Shown: positions 1 through 13,398, counted from the first letter of the stretch. The stretch: DNA of 64,000 nt from Brevipalpus yothersi (GCA_003956705.1 QZCP01000067.1:124001-188000); one strand, 5' to 3'. Notes: a model not told the origin generated them from the letters alone. Made by a program: numbers and translations.

Positions 1-783
1 CTTATCACCAGCCGAGTCATTCCAGCCTCCCAGGGAAAGCATAACTTTTAATTTTGGATTCTTCTTCTTTAATGCAACCACTCGCTTAAGGAACTGATTG
101 TCCACATCGGCCCATGAATCGTGCACTTTGATGGTCAAAGTGGAGCCATCAAGAACTGCGAAACCGTAATTAATGTGAGTACAGTAGCTTGGATTGATGT
201 CTTCGGGAATGAATTTGCCTCCTTGTGGTCGATACCAGGCCCAATTGGTGAAATAGCAGACCATTACATAGTCATCTTGGAAGCCTTCCGCTGGATCGGG
301 CTCAGCGGTGGTGGTTGGACCTATCGCTGGATGCCACTCATTTGGATTCTCAGTTTCAATCTCGGGCTGAGGTGATGTCTGGCGACTGGCGGTTGTGGTG
401 CTCGGTGGCCTGAGTGTGGAGGAGGAAGAGGTCGAAGATGGACTCGATGAACTCGATGGACTCGATGGAGTTGTGGATGAACTGGAAGCGGGCTTCTGAG
501 TGCCTAGTGAGTCTTTGCCTGCTCCACCATCTTGACCCTTGACACTGGATTGACAATTGACATTTTGAGGCCAATCACAAACACTGGTCTCCAGATTGTA
601 TACAGTTCCACTGCCACACTGGAAAGTGTTGACTGCAACACCATTTTGGCAATAAAAAAATTTGGAACAATCACTGGCATCTCGGAAGTAGCCATCGCTC
701 GAGGAACATGATTGGGAAGAACTTGCGACTAAGACATGTAATGATAAAATAATTATCACTGAACAGCGACTGAGGAAGGCCAT
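1..783 (-). CDS. secreted chitinase, N-terminal CBM14 plus GH18 (3' end cut off by window)
   Basis: The open frame runs from the ATG at 783 to the window edge (261 codons) without an intron. The first ~25 residues form a hydrophobic signal peptide. A six-cysteine peritrophin-A/CBM14 chitin-binding module follows (about residues 26-75). Next comes a Ser/Thr/Pro linker with repeated SSPSS-type units (about 85-135). A GH18 barrel begins near residue 150 with VCYFTNWAWYR. It continues through INYGFAVLD and reaches the conserved strand KVMLSLGGW just before the edge. The catalytic DGxDxDWE motif would lie outside the window. Enzymes of this type hydrolyse beta-1,4 chitin in cuticle, gut lining or fungal walls. 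The binding module here precedes the catalytic domain, whereas many arthropod chitinases carry it at the C-terminus. The family call is firm; the subgroup is not determined. Confidence 0.9.
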   Translation of the reverse strand, partial: MAFLSRCSVIIILSLHVLVASSSQSCSSSDGYFRDASDCSKFFYCQNGVAVNTFQCGSGTVYNLETSVCDWPQNVNCQSSVKGQDGGAGKDSLGTQKPASSSSTTPSSPSSSSSPSSTSSSSTLRPPSTTTASRQTSPQPEIETENPNEWHPAIGPTTTAEPDPAEGFQDDYVMVCYFTNWAWYRPQGGKFIPEDINPSYCTHINYGFAVLDGSTLTIKVHDSWADVDNQFLKRVVALKKKNPKLKVMLSLGGWNDSAGDK

Positions 784-810
784 GGTGGTGGAGGATGCCT
801 AGCGAGTCTA

Positions 811-845
811 GTGTGAGATAAGCGTCATGGGAGTTTATATATATT
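811..845 (-). promoter_or_regulatory. TATA box and start region of the chitinase gene
   Basis: On the minus strand a TATATATAAA-type box (834-845) lies about 55 bp upstream of the chitinase ATG. A pyrimidine-rich TATCTCACAC stretch 25-30 bp downstream could be the initiator. The geometry fits a TATA-dependent, tissue-regulated gene. No transcript evidence is available. Confidence 0.5.
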
Positions 846-1297
846 GGAGTTCGGAAGATTGGAAAAATATCAGCTAGGAAGGAAAAAAACACAAGCTTCA
901 CCATGCTAGTTTCATGATAAATTTGAGTCGACAGAAACAAGTCGAGAGCAAGTGTACAAAACAATGGAGGGGAAATAATAGGATGGATGGCAGTGGAAAA
1001 TTGATGAAACAATTTTTCATTTCCACATACCTCATGTATTCAGCTGTGGAAGGGCGAAAATCGGTCAGATCATGGCTTAAAAAGGACCTACTTTGGATCT
1101 GAGCGATTGGTTTGTATCAATTATTCATCAATAATGCACGATCACGACTCGCTGCAACCATCAATGAAAAGAAGACTGATTTGGTTTCATCTGCTGACCT
1201 GAGGCTGATGATCTTTGAATACTTTTCGACAATGTTTGAGGTCAAATTTTGTGCTTGCTCATCATTATTCCCGATTTCCAGTGACCTTATCCCTTTG

Positions 1298-1299
<2 letters not shown>

Positions 1300-1330
<31 letters not shown>
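1300..1330. repeat. (CT)n microsatellite
   Basis: Uninterrupted CT dinucleotides, about 31 bp. Confidence 0.95.
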
Positions 1331-1334
<4 letters not shown>

Positions 1335-1989
1335 CTATCTGTTCCTAGGGGAAGCATTTTTTCCGGTTGATACATTTATTGCATAATAATTTTTAATCAC
1401 CAGACTTGGCGTCAGTGTTTGATTGTATTTGCATTGGAATCATGGAGATGATAAAACTGTCGGGAGTCACTCCATCATCATCAGCACAGTTATCCTACTA
1501 ACCTTCAAACATGGTCGCTGATATGAGCGTTTCGAAAATTATCCAGTCTCCAAGGGCGATGCTCTGGTGTTCAATTTATTCAATTTTTTCCATCAAAACC
1601 TGGAATCAGCAAAAAAATTCTCGATTCGAATGTGGACCTCATTCAATTTCATTCGGCCAAGTATTTAATCATTGACCGCCTTGACGCACGCCATCCACTC
1701 TCTGGATTGCATTGATATTGAACAAGACAACCCCATCATTATCTTTCCACAGTATTGTGATTCTAGTGAGGCTGAGCGGCCAAACTCTATGGATACCCGA
1801 TATTGGCGTGTATGTGGACACATTGGCGAGAGAAACAGCAGTCAAGCGCTATTGTTGTCATTGGAACAATTCCTCAGAACTTTACCCGAATCTTCACTTC
1901 GCTGACTCGCTCGCTTGCCTCTAATAACAGGTTGTGTGGACTTTACTTTTTGACAGGTAAACGTTGAAGCCAGGATCGCAGAGCATGGT

Positions 1990-1993
<4 letters not shown>

Positions 1994-2032
<39 letters not shown>
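1994..2032. repeat. (GA)n microsatellite
   Basis: Uninterrupted AG dinucleotides, about 39 bp. Confidence 0.95.
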
Positions 2033-2037
<5 letters not shown>

Positions 2038-2208
2038 ATACTCATTGAGAAAGCGAGTGGGCGGCTGAAAGGGGCGAATAGATCAGAACACAAATTTTCA
2101 GCTATTCTTTTGGTTCTGCTCAGAGACAAAGAGATAAATCGCTTTTGGTCCCGTATCTTTCTCTCTCCAGCATCCTCCTTCGCCATCCTCTCGGGACGAT
2201 GAAATGTC

Positions 2209-2246
2209 CTCTCTCTCTCTCTCTCTCCCTCTCTCTCTCTCTCTCT
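2209..2246. repeat. (CT)n microsatellite
   Basis: CT dinucleotides with a single CCC interruption in the middle. Confidence 0.95.
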
Positions 2247-2583
2247 GGCCTGAATCATATGAGATCAACTTCCAGTATGTGTGGAAAGCTGGAAAGTGAG
2301 AAATTCCAGCCCATGATTCATGCTATGGATAGAAACTTGGTAATGGAGAACAAAATAGACTGTTTTGTTGATCTTCTCATATTTGTGCAATCCAATCGCG
2401 AGTTATTTAAGAAACTTAGTCATATTTAGAAATTTCAAAAAGCTACGAAATTCGATTCTATTGTCAAGAAATCGGAGCTTCATAAGACAATTGGCTGGAC
2501 CGCTCAAAAATTCAAGCGGAAAATGCAAAGTAAGGCCAATGGCCGGTTCCTTGATCTGACAAACTTAAGAAAGATCACTCAGA

Positions 2584-2590
<7 letters not shown>

Positions 2591-2643
<53 letters not shown>
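2591..2643. repeat. (GA)n microsatellite
   Basis: Uninterrupted GA dinucleotides, about 53 bp. Confidence 0.95.
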
Positions 2644-2645
<2 letters not shown>

Positions 2646-4969
2646 CATGTACTGGAGAAAAGATCGTCTTGAGCAATCAGTTTCTTTTGGCCTATCGATG
2701 TACCTTTTCGAGGAGTACAAATGAGAAGGATGAAAACTGTCAGATTCACAAAGCGCTGTCGGACACTTACAAGAACTATCAAATGGATTGATCACGAAGA
2801 AGTGAAGAGAGCTGAGGTAACCCATCGATCCGTGATGGTACCTCATGCGTTTGTGGTCATCTCTAGCATCCATCCAGCTTGCCCAGTTACAGCAATCTGC
2901 CGCCCACTAGCTGTTCACCCCATGCAAGCTCGTGGCCTGACGGGGGTCAATTAAGAAAGCGATGTCGCACTCCGGGCCATTTCGGTGTACGGCCAAAACA
3001 GAGCATCAACTAGGAGACTGGAGAGCAAGTGATCAGGTGAGTGGGCGAAGCGGGATGCCTCAGTCAGGCCGGGCTGAGGCTGTAAACTTCTCAACTCGTG
3101 AATATTCAGAGCTTGCTTTGCATCATGTAATTTGCAGTGTGAAAAAGGCCAACGATGAGTTTATGTGATCATGATTCAGTGATTGCCTTTCGCTGGCCAG
3201 CAATCTTTTCTTTTCTCTTTCCTTTTTCTTTGCTTACTCATTTGAATGCTTGCTTCATCGGACTACAAATTGAGCGAGCAAACTTAATTGTGATGCCCTC
3301 CCCATGGGCTCTGTTACCACCCGAATTGATTTTTATCGTGATACCGAAAACAGAACGCTTACTTCACAACAGAACAGATAAGTGTAACTTGTATATCATG
3401 AGAACTTAACAGCCAGTCCACAGAGGTTTCATAGAAAATTGAAAATGATCATCATTTTGCTCTCTGGCTCAATCCCCTCTACCTCTACCTCCCCTGATGG
3501 AGCTCTGATTTCTTGACCCATGATCATCATCACAATAATAATCGATATCATCTCATGAGACACGAAAGACACACATTCCATTCTGTGAGCTGTTTGTTTT
3601 CGCACACCATATCTTCATGAGCTGACAAAGTGATCGTTTTTGGAATATTTCCTCTAAATTGAGTTCATCATTCATGAATCGGTATGATTAAGAGTTAAAT
3701 TAGCTGATGCACATATTGTTGGCCAATAATTCGTACATCAGCCTCATTTTCAGTCTAGCATATCATTTTCAGTTCATATCAATTCATCAGAAGCTCTCTT
3801 CACTCGATGGCCTGACCTTCCAATGAGCCTCATTCCACTCATCTCATGCATTGACATTTCATTTCGATACCTATAAATAATAGTAAAATTGGTGATCATT
3901 TTATTGCATTCGATGAGCCTAGTTTGGCTCTCGAATACAGATGCTAATGATCCGTTCATGAAACCGAAGATTCTTCCAATTGATCCCAAATTCTCGATGG
4001 CTCATCAATGTAATGCGTCATCACTTTGTTTCCGATAATCTTCGATCGAATTTTATCATCATTTCTCTCTTCGATATCTATTTTTTCGGATCTCAACATG
4101 CATACATTTTGTCTGAGTATAATGTCAAGAGAACATTGAGTGTTTCAGTGAAGAGCTCGATTCGAATCGTGTCCCAAGTCGATAATGTCTAGGCTCAGTA
4201 GTTTGATCTAATCTCTTCTCTATGTTTATCGTTTCAATAAATTGAGCGATAAAATCAAGCAGCCTCAATGCTCGATGACAACATTACGGTTTAAATGATC
4301 TACAATTAATCAAGCGAATTATTTTGATCGTCAATTGTGCCTGCCTATGAACCGATGAGCTGGGTCAGAGGCGAAGAGTTCAGTATACTATGAGTGTCCG
4401 GAAAAAAGGCTTGAACAATTTTTATGGCCAATCTGACCAGCTTGTGCCTTCAATGAGGCATAGATTAGAACCCGAGTCGCAGTTTTGATACTTCACTAGA
4501 ATTGAACTTATATTAATACATGTATAAGCTGGACCTTCAATTTGATCAGAGAGAAGTTGGAGAGTGCATTTTTATGTGATCGCAAGTCATTTAATGACTT
4601 GTCTTTCAATGCAAATGGGTTTTGACGTGGAAACCTTGCCTAATTAAGTGATCATGCTACTTTTAATGAAACTGATAGAAATTGAAAGCGAAGAATCTCT
4701 ACTCCCAGCTATCATGGTTCTTCCAGAATTGAAACTCACTTGGAATACTCTTGGAACACTCGAGGGAAAAAACTCACTCCAATCAAATTGATTAAAAGGA
4801 TAAGGTATGGAAATGAATTTGCATATATTTCATCAGTGACACTTCACAGACTGATTTAACCACCTTTTTTCACCAATTCATCCCATATCTCGACTCTTTA
4901 AATCAAAAAGATGAGCTCTTGTCCTCTTCTAAAGTTTTTTTTGCAACAAGTCAATAGCAGTGTTAGTCA

Positions 4970-4971
<2 letters not shown>

Positions 4972-5007
<36 letters not shown>

Positions 5008-5008
5008 A
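4972..5008. repeat. (GA)n followed by a G run
   Basis: About 29 bp of GA dinucleotides ending in a run of eight G. Confidence 0.9.
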
Positions 5009-6199
5009 GAGGAGATGCTGGGATCTTTGTGCAACCTTCCCCATCCATCTCTCGTCTCGTTCATCATCTAGAGTGAACTGATTTTGCATAAATTCTGTCA
5101 ACTTCTCGAGAAGTTGGAATAGTGAGAGATACAAAAATTGCTGAGATTGAGCCTCTGAGCTGTTGTAAGTGAAGAAAGTGAGATTCTCATGGATGCTCGT
5201 GAATTGAGACTTCTTCCTTTCCTCCTTCGCCTCCTCCTCCTCTTTCTTCTCCTGCTTCTCCTGCTTTTCCTACTTCTCCTCTCTCCACCGAGTTGTTCCT
5301 CTGTCTGGAAGTGTTTGCAGCGAAAGATGAAGATGATAATGCTGTTGATAGATGATGCTCTGGTGAGAGCTGATTTTTTCCGGTGCATATCAACAAATGA
5401 TACGAAAAAGTAAAATAAACATCTTTTTAGCTTGGCGAAGTGGAGCGAAGAGGATGAAGAGAGAGATGAAGAGAGAGAGAGATGCTAGTGGCTGGGCAAT
5501 GCTTGCAGCTACTCTTTGCAAACAGACACAAGATAATCGCTATTCATTGCGATTGTGAAAGCTTCTTTTGTTGGCCAAGCAAGAATCATCACAATTCTTG
5601 TGTGTGTCTATTTAAAATCGCCTCTGGACATGATCTCCCTATTCTTGAGTGTGCATACAATTTAATCCAAGGAGAATAATGACCAGCAAATCATATCTCA
5701 GGAATGAAGAGAGAAAATTAGTGAATTCACTTCTCTTGACTGCTTACACACACGATACAGTGTCAGTGTAAGGAGAAAATAAATGAAAATTCACCATAAA
5801 AAACGCACAAAAGGTAATCTCACGGGACTAGTGTTATTTTGTTGTATCCTGAATTATGACCCTCAGTTCTGATATGAAATTTTCCTATTTCCACTCTCAA
5901 CTTTTTAGTGCAACAACCATCGATATCATTTCTTGCATGTAAAGTTCATGGAAATAAAAATTTTATGAATCTATAGAAGGAGGACAAAAAAGTACTTTCC
6001 TCCCAAATTTTCCACAAAAAAGTATCAATCGACAGAGAAAATAAGATCTGGTTTCACTTCAGCTGTTTGTATTCTAATAGCCTTCGGATTGGTAGTGAAA
6101 AATCGGCTGAATATCAGAGGCAGTTTGACTAATTGCTAGCATAGCCAAGATTTATTGGGCATCAAGAAACGGTATCACAAAGAAAAGGAAGCTGAGGAA

Positions 6200-6202
<3 letters not shown>

Positions 6203-6265
<63 letters not shown>
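6203..6265. repeat. (GA)n microsatellite
   Basis: Uninterrupted AG dinucleotides, about 63 bp. Confidence 0.95.
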
Positions 6266-6270
<5 letters not shown>

Positions 6271-7403
6271 CTATCAAAGCAAATAACCCTTGACTGAGCT
6301 GCATTTATGTCACTGGAGTTGGACACAGAAAAAGCTAGAAAATGATAGTATTAGTTCCAGTTCTGGGTCAATGATTGAGAATCCTTTCGATTCTCGATTG
6401 GTGCTACACGTATACAGACACATGTGGGTAAGTGATGCAACCTTAGCCATGAATCCAGACCGTTTGCAGTCAATCCTGTTTACCGGAAAAACTGTGCGTA
6501 AAGAATGATCGAGCCCAATCAATCCTTTCATGTGTCTCGTGTAAGCTGAGAGGCTACATTTTGATCAAAAAATCATGGACACTCTGTTATCTAACTAGCT
6601 CAAAGGTCAAAGAGCATTCAGTGAACTTTGATTTGAGCCTGAGATGTGGAAACATTGAAGTTGAGCCCCAAATGTTCTCAAACCACAGTTGATGTAAGAA
6701 GATCCTAAATCTTGATTATTTGAATTTGAGGATAGAAAAAGAACTCTGCCATCCTATTCTCGTTCCTAGACGAACATCTATCTTTAGCTGACGATTGATG
6801 GACAAAAGTTGCTCTCTCAGTACAAGGTTGAGGTTGGTCCTAAGTGAATAATAAGTGAGAGAAGAGAGTGGCCAGTGACTGTTAAATAGTAAGGCTGATG
6901 TTACTCTAGAAGTCGTCATTAATCATTGTAGCGCGAACAACAATGGTCATGTGTGAGAGACGGAAAAAGTGGTCAAAAGCTGGCCACGAGAGTGGACTTG
7001 ATTCGAGCTGATATGAATCGGTTGTTTGAGACTCAAAAAGTCGAACAAGAACAGGAAAAAGTGTTGCCAAGCTGCATTCGATCTTGTATGTTTGATTTTT
7101 TTTGCTCCGATCAATTGCATTGTCCGCTCTATTTCGGATTTGAATCACATTCTGGGTGGAAAGTCTATGGACGGCCCAAGCATATGCAAGCAAAACGGTT
7201 CCTTTCCTCAACCGAGTCACTATTAGGATGATGATAGTTGGCGTGATGAGTTGGGATGATAAGGAGAAGGAGGATGAGACCGGGAGAGCATCTCTTTTTT
7301 TCCAGGGCAAGATGCAAGATGTAGAAGCGATGATCAGCTTAACCACTGAATCTATATACATGTATAAAGTGAATCCATCACCGTCAAAACTGGTGGCAGG
7401 CCA

Positions 7404-7468
7404 AGAGAGAGAGAGAGAGAGAAGTCGCTTCAGCTTCACTTGCTTGCTTTGCCTGGATCAGGAAAAGT

Positions 7469-7556
<88 letters not shown>
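7404..7556. repeat. facing (GA)n and (CT)n microsatellites
   Basis: A 19 bp GA run (7404-7422) is followed 50 bp later by about 84 bp of CT (7473-7556). The two are complementary and could fold into a hairpin when transcribed. Confidence 0.9.
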
Positions 7557-10186
7557 CTGCTCTCTTGGATGAGAAGGGCCTGAGAAGAGGAGAGAAGAGA
7601 AGAAGAAGCTGGAGAAAGCAAGGAAAAGCTCGCTTGCTTAGATGGGCAACTTGCAAATGGGCAACATCAATAAAAGTGGCCCTCAGGAGTGTGTGAAGTG
7701 GACTCGGAAGTAGCCTGCGGACTCGACCAGCTTTGCCATTGGTGAACCTCTGATTCGACCTTTTTGGGCTTTTTGGGCCCAGCATCCGATGACATCATCT
7801 ACCTCTTCTTGTGAGGAGAACAGGGCAATGAAAAATGAAAAATGATTATCCAGGTCTGATGACTCCAGCGGCAACTTTGCTACAGCGTTTCAATTGAATA
7901 ATCAGCTACTGTGCCACTATTTGAGCTCTGTGGTCACTTTGTAGCGTTTCAGTTGATTTGAAGAAAAAGCCAGAAGAGTCCCGCTCATCTGATTCATGAT
8001 CAATGGTCAGCAAAACTTAGAGTCACTTTAAAGCGATTGAAGGCAGACTAATTGTGGGAGAGAAGCAAGATCGGAAAAAGAGCAGCGCCCAAAAGCGATT
8101 ATCAATTCAAATCGAACAAAATTGAGCAAACTAGTGGGATGAGAGAGAGAGAGAGATGATAAATTGTTTTCTTCATCTTGACTTTCCTCTCCGATCGGAG
8201 AGGAAGCTGGAGTTGCGAAAGCATTTATACCAGCAGACTAGAATCTTTTATTGACTAGAGCTCTCAGTCTGAATTGCAACTCGCATTATTGCGTGAGAAG
8301 AAGTTCGATTTTAAATCGAAATCGAAGCATCATCTTTTATTCAAGCAAACAATTTGTGAAACCATTCCGTAGGTTTGGTTTGTTCAGCATAAAAAGATGG
8401 ATACTGATAAATTTTAGTGGACATTTGACTTCCGGAGAAGTAGAGTGAATGTATCATTGAGATCAGTGAGAGACGAATTGGAACATTTTCTTTGTCCTTC
8501 GATTTTGAGTGATAAGTTTTATTCCCATCCTAATGTTCGAGAGGATGAGAGAATGAGGGGAAAAATCATACTTTGCGAGTAAACTAACATGATGCATTAA
8601 AACTTTAGCCTATGAGTCAAAAGCAGCAAGGCTTGCGCCTAATGAATGAACATTAATCATTCATCTTGACCTCATCGCCGAATGAATCGAATGAATCGAG
8701 AAATCAACAGACCTTCTCTCCAGCAACACATTCAACATTGTGCTTATAATCACAATTTCACAACTTCAATTCATTTTTCAATTCCATAAACTCACACACA
8801 CACACATACAACAATATCCATCGCTGCAACCCTTTCACTAAGAACGCTAATCACGATGTGATCGGCTGCCTTTGAGTGGGTACACTTTGTTGGGCTTGTG
8901 CGTGTCCACAGGAACGCTATTCATCCAACAGAACCTTAAAAGTGTGTTGGTCTATCGGTGAATGGCTTAATTAGCCGGGCCACGTGCCGATGGTGATCAA
9001 CAGTGCTTGGGCCAAAGTAGAGCCTCAGAGCGAGCCAAGAAGCAAAAGTTCGATACGCTCTCGCTCATCATCATATTTGCAACGATCGATTTTAAATGTG
9101 TGAGAAAGTGGATCGTGAATCATCTCAACTGGAGCTACTTCATTCGATTCTCATTCTTCTTTACTCTTCCATTGGACGATCATTGGACAATCCGAAGCTT
9201 CCACTGTTGTGCGAGTGATCCACAGTAGCGGTCCTAATCAATGAACGGGTTAAACACGCAGCGGGCACACCGCTTACAGTGATCAATCTTGTTGCCATCG
9301 GTCAGACCTTTTTTGCCCCTTTTGCCGGCCATTTCATTGCTAACCCTATCGACACACAAACATTGTTTGCTCACCCAAACTTGGCCATGCTTGTGGTGGT
9401 GTTTGATGATCTTTTGATGAGCATTCTCTTCGCCTGCCCATTTGTTTCGCTTCCGCTAGCTTTTGGCTTCATAAATCTAAATATTCGCCTCATCAATAGA
9501 TCATCATCATCTTGCGGCAAGAAAAGAGTGGAGACAAATAAGAAACACTGGCTTCAGGACAAGATCGATGTGAGAGGCTAGTCTGTGAACAAAGAATCTA
9601 TGGATAGTGATTGCATTTTCTCAGCCATCGAGCGGAAAATGGTACCCATTCATCATTCTAATTAGCTTGATGATGATTTTTGCATAATGAATTGAATGTT
9701 TGCATGCATATGAAGAAGCCAACTGGTTGAAATGTATCCGATTTTTCAGAATTATTTGCTTCTCATCAAGTCTTTTGGTACACTCCCAGTGTTTACTCTG
9801 TTCTAGAACTTTGTACTTAATCAGAAGAAATCAAAGACTCAAATCCACCTCGAGGACATGAAAAGATGGGCTAAAAATGAAACATTGATCTCTTCTCTTT
9901 CCCCTTTGTATTCAACTATAATTGCATCACAAGAAGAGGAGAAAAGACGCATGATGGGTTAGTTTCAGGAGATGAGCCAACAAATTGATCCTCGCATGTG
10001 ATCTAGATAGGCTCTATCATACTTTTAATCATAAATTTGGATGACTGAAAACTGGGCCATCAGTGGTCAGTGTGGCTCGATGGCCATTGAGGAAAAAATT
10101 TCATCTCGATGTGCAGCTCTTCAATCGATATATAGGAAGCTCTTACATAGAAATAATATTTTATGATTACTTTGAAGTGGATCACT

Positions 10187-10204
10187 AGAGAGAGCGAGAG
10201 AGAG

Positions 10205-10267
<63 letters not shown>
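10187..10267. repeat. (GA)n microsatellite
   Basis: About 80 bp of AG dinucleotides with two GC interruptions near the left end. Confidence 0.95.
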
Positions 10268-10269
<2 letters not shown>

Positions 10270-11393
10270 GCCAAATGATTTCTGAAGAGAAAGGCAACGC
10301 ATTCAATGAGCGGCAATGAGCTATCAGTCAGGCCACTATGACAAGTATGATGTTTGAAACATCCTCATCTTTCCTCGCCAAAGCCGTCAAAAGTTTCTAT
10401 TGTACAAGATTCACTATTTCGATGCTCAAATTGCAATCCACTCATCATCACCGGCATGGGTCATTGAGATCTCGCCACGCTCGATCCAGGCTCTTTGGCG
10501 CGGCTAATTAGAAAATATTGTCCATCTATCCATGAAGTTTTTCGCTTTTTTCACATCTAACTCTTCATTTCTCTTGTATTTCACCTTCTCCATCTAGTTG
10601 AGCACCTCAAATGCTATTAGTTCTCCACACAGTGTCCAAATGTTCATCGCAGCAAACGGCGGCTAGAAATTCACTTCTAACCCAACATCTTAGATAGCTA
10701 ACATTGAATGTTAAATTGATCACGATTCATGATGATATTTCTCAGTTGAGATGAAAAAACTTTCAGCTTTCTGTTTCTCAGATGTTCTCAGATGTATGCA
10801 CTTGCTGAGACGCTGAGAGTATTCCAAAGTTTGAGAGTTTTTCGAACGTAATTTGATTGCACAACTGAAACATAATTAGAATTGAAGAGGACAGCTCTGA
10901 TTCACATGGTGAATATGAAGATTCAGGTTTCGATTGGCACAATCGAGCACAAGATTCAAGAACTCTTTCTTTGAATCTATCTGATGAGAAAGAAGTGGAA
11001 CACTCTAGTTCTCATCTATCGAAATATTTGAAGAAATGAGAAGTAGCCAAAGAATGCAAGAAATGATGGAAGAGAGCGAGAAATCATCGGGATTTCTTTT
11101 CTTCATGTGAAGCTATCATAAACGCTGATCGTTGCTCTTGTCTATGACGGCGAAAATTTTTTCAAATCAAAAGAAAAAAAAGAAGCTTCTGTTAGTATAG
11201 CTAGTACGATAGCTATTGCTGTGATCATCAGCAAAGGGGTGGACAAGCTTTACGTCAATAATTGTGACGACATTTGGATCTACAAACCTCTCAGCATATA
11301 TATTTGTGGAGCTCACTTTGCAAATCAGATTATCATATTGTCTCGCTTCTTTTATTCCATCCATTTTAGTGGACCACCATCAGCATTACATTC

Positions 11394-11914
11394 ATGATGA
11401 AATTTTTGATTATATCACTCCTAGGCCTATCTTGTCTTGGTGAGTTTTCTGGCCCTTTTTGAGTCATATTGATCTAACCTCGATTCTTCGTTACAGTTCT
11501 AGCCATGGCTGATAAAAAGACATTTGCTAATGAGAAAGAGTGGCGATACGATCTACTGGATAGAGTTGGAAAGTTGGAAAAAGTGTTAAAGGTAAGCTAT
11601 CTAGTTAAAGGCTCTTCATCTATTTGGATGATTTTATAATGATCACTAGAAACTCAAACGATCTGTCCATGAATTTACAGAGTAAAGTAGCGGAATTTGG
11701 GAAGAATAAAGATGCTGAAAGTGCCGCGAAGGTGGACAGTATTAATTTCGATTTGAATGATCTAATCGAAATTAAGGAGAAAGATGGCATTTTGGCGAAG
11801 CAAGAGGAAAGCGTGAAACAAGTGTGCTGGAGCTCACGAGACTGGATCGATCTCAAATTGGTAGACTGTGGCTTCGGTGATAATCATGTCGAGGGATGTT
11901 GTTTTCCTGCTTGA
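11394..11914 (+). CDS. small secreted cysteine-containing protein, 124 aa
   Basis: Three exons (11394-11439, 11497-11591, 11681-11914) are joined by consensus GT-AG introns of 57 and 89 nt. Together they give an uninterrupted 124-codon frame. The protein starts MMKFLIISLLGLSCLVLAMA, a clear signal peptide. A charged, Lys/Asp/Glu-rich, probably helical middle follows. The C-terminal part has four cysteines: one in the stretch VCWSS, one at DCGFG, and two in the terminal CCFPA. The mature product is therefore likely a small secreted acidic protein with two possible disulfides. I do not recognise the family. A glycosylated, venom- or saliva-like, or hemolymph role would be guesswork. An AATAAA signal follows 75 bp after the stop. 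Confidence 0.7.
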
Positions 11915-11989
11915 TGATGGAAGAGTCAATTTGATCCTCTAGCATGGAGACAATTTTCAGTAAGCTATTGTTAGTGTCTCCTGAGGTGC

Positions 11990-11995
11990 AATAAA
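11990..11995 (+). terminator. polyadenylation signal of the small secreted gene
   Basis: AATAAA 76 bp after the stop codon. Confidence 0.7.
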
Positions 11996-11999
11996 ATTA

Positions 12000-13398
12000 T
12001 TCAGGCCATTTGCTTGTACTGATGGCAGTGAGCATCTCATGCTAGCCTCTTCTCTACTCTTTCTATCACACACTATCACTGTGACGAGATGAAAAAATTG
12101 TCAGTTAAACATTTCGAATCACTCAAAGACCTCTTCACATGGCCACAATCAACTCATCCGAAAATTTGAAATGTGCTAGATTAAAAACTTGCGTTAGTCT
12201 TAAAGTATTTATTTTCTCTATCAACTTTGAGCCCACTTTTTTCCGTACCCTTGCATCAATCGATCCTAATCGCTGATGCCGATGATGTCTCTTGACTATC
12301 TACGCTCCTAAAAAGCTTTGTGCTCTCAACCCAAAGACAAGTAACACTGATCGTGTTAAGCATCATTTGAGATCTCTATCATCATCATTTCTCTTCCAAA
12401 TTATTTCATCTTTCACTTCATCTTTTTGATAACCACTTAATTTCTTCCGACCTCCGGATGTACTAGGTTGAGTGACTTTCTTCTTAACTAGCCTCATGAT
12501 CTCAAGTTACAAAAGTGATAGAGAGAGATATGATCAAACTCGGCGGTCAGTGAGATAAGTCAATGAAATGGATACAATGTTTATCCTCATTTTTGGTTTC
12601 AATGATTCAATGGTCATTCAAGAATTTTCTCTTTTCTTTTTCTCCCTCATCTCTCTCTTTCTGGATGAATGATCGGGACTGATGCCTTTTTCGAGAAAAT
12701 CTATTTCTTTTTTCCAATTTCTGATAGCACAAAAGAGCAAGATGAGTTGAAATTCATCACCGAAAAATGAGGCTGATGAAATTTTTAGCTTCCACCTCAA
12801 TTACAGTGTAAAGAATAGGATCCATATTACTATGTTAGATGAAATCCAACTAATTATGTATGTCATCAGCCAGAAGTGAGTTGAACATGCACACTGTCCC
12901 TGACCTCATCTGAGCGTATTTTCATTCAATTTACTTTCATAATCCATAGTGAATCGATCAGTGGAATCGTCGTGCTGATTAACAGCAAGGTCAAAGAGCA
13001 GGGGAAAAGGGAAAAAGTCCAAATTGACATGATCGTCGAAACAGCAAGATGTCCACAGTGAGTGGACAGGCTGTCGAATGGATTCAGACTGAAGGTAGAG
13101 AACAGGAGCTGGACATTGATGATGACCGTAGCTGATGATGTGAGATGCAAGGCAACCTAAAGTGAAAGGACTGCTCCTGTTGACAAGCTTTTTCCGATGA
13201 ATATGGATGAAAAGTTGACGTTGGCCCTGGACATCTAGAACTTCTGTCTACACTGCTGTTGGACTTGTTTACACAGAATTTCCTGCCAGAGGATGTTAAT
13301 GAGTGGACATATGATCATCAGGCACGGTCATCATCTCTTGGCAATGTAGATCATAATCGATCTGACTACTGAATGTACTGAATATTATCGAATTTTGA
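12000..13398. other. intergenic, no feature seen
   Basis: AT-rich sequence without a convincing frame on either strand. It separates the small secreted gene from the retroelement. Confidence 0.4.

Larger units (their letters stand above)
846..11393. other. 10.5 kb gene-poor stretch with GA/CT repeats
   Basis: No open frame here shows domain-like content or a spliceable exon chain. The long frames at 1842-2258, 7156-7785 and 10060-10306 are reading of dinucleotide repeats as (RE)n or (LS)n. The 5189-5413 frame is poly-Leu from a CTC-rich tract. The region holds most of the GA/CT microsatellites of the window. It may contain regulatory DNA, but I see no specific site I can defend. Confidence 0.5.

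Noticed and set aside
4386..4440. TGTCCGGAAAAAAGG string as a possible transposon tip
   Set aside because: No inverted partner or target duplication found nearby.
5189..5413. Leucine-rich 74-codon frame that looks like a membrane peptide
   Set aside because: The leucines come from a CTC/CTT-rich tract, and there is no splice or domain support.
7436..7785. (RE)n-rich frames near 7.5 kb
   Set aside because: Pure translation of the CT/GA microsatellite.
9279..9581. 100-codon hydrophobic frame
   Set aside because: No signal-peptide start, no ATG at the frame start, no splice partners and no recognisable domain.
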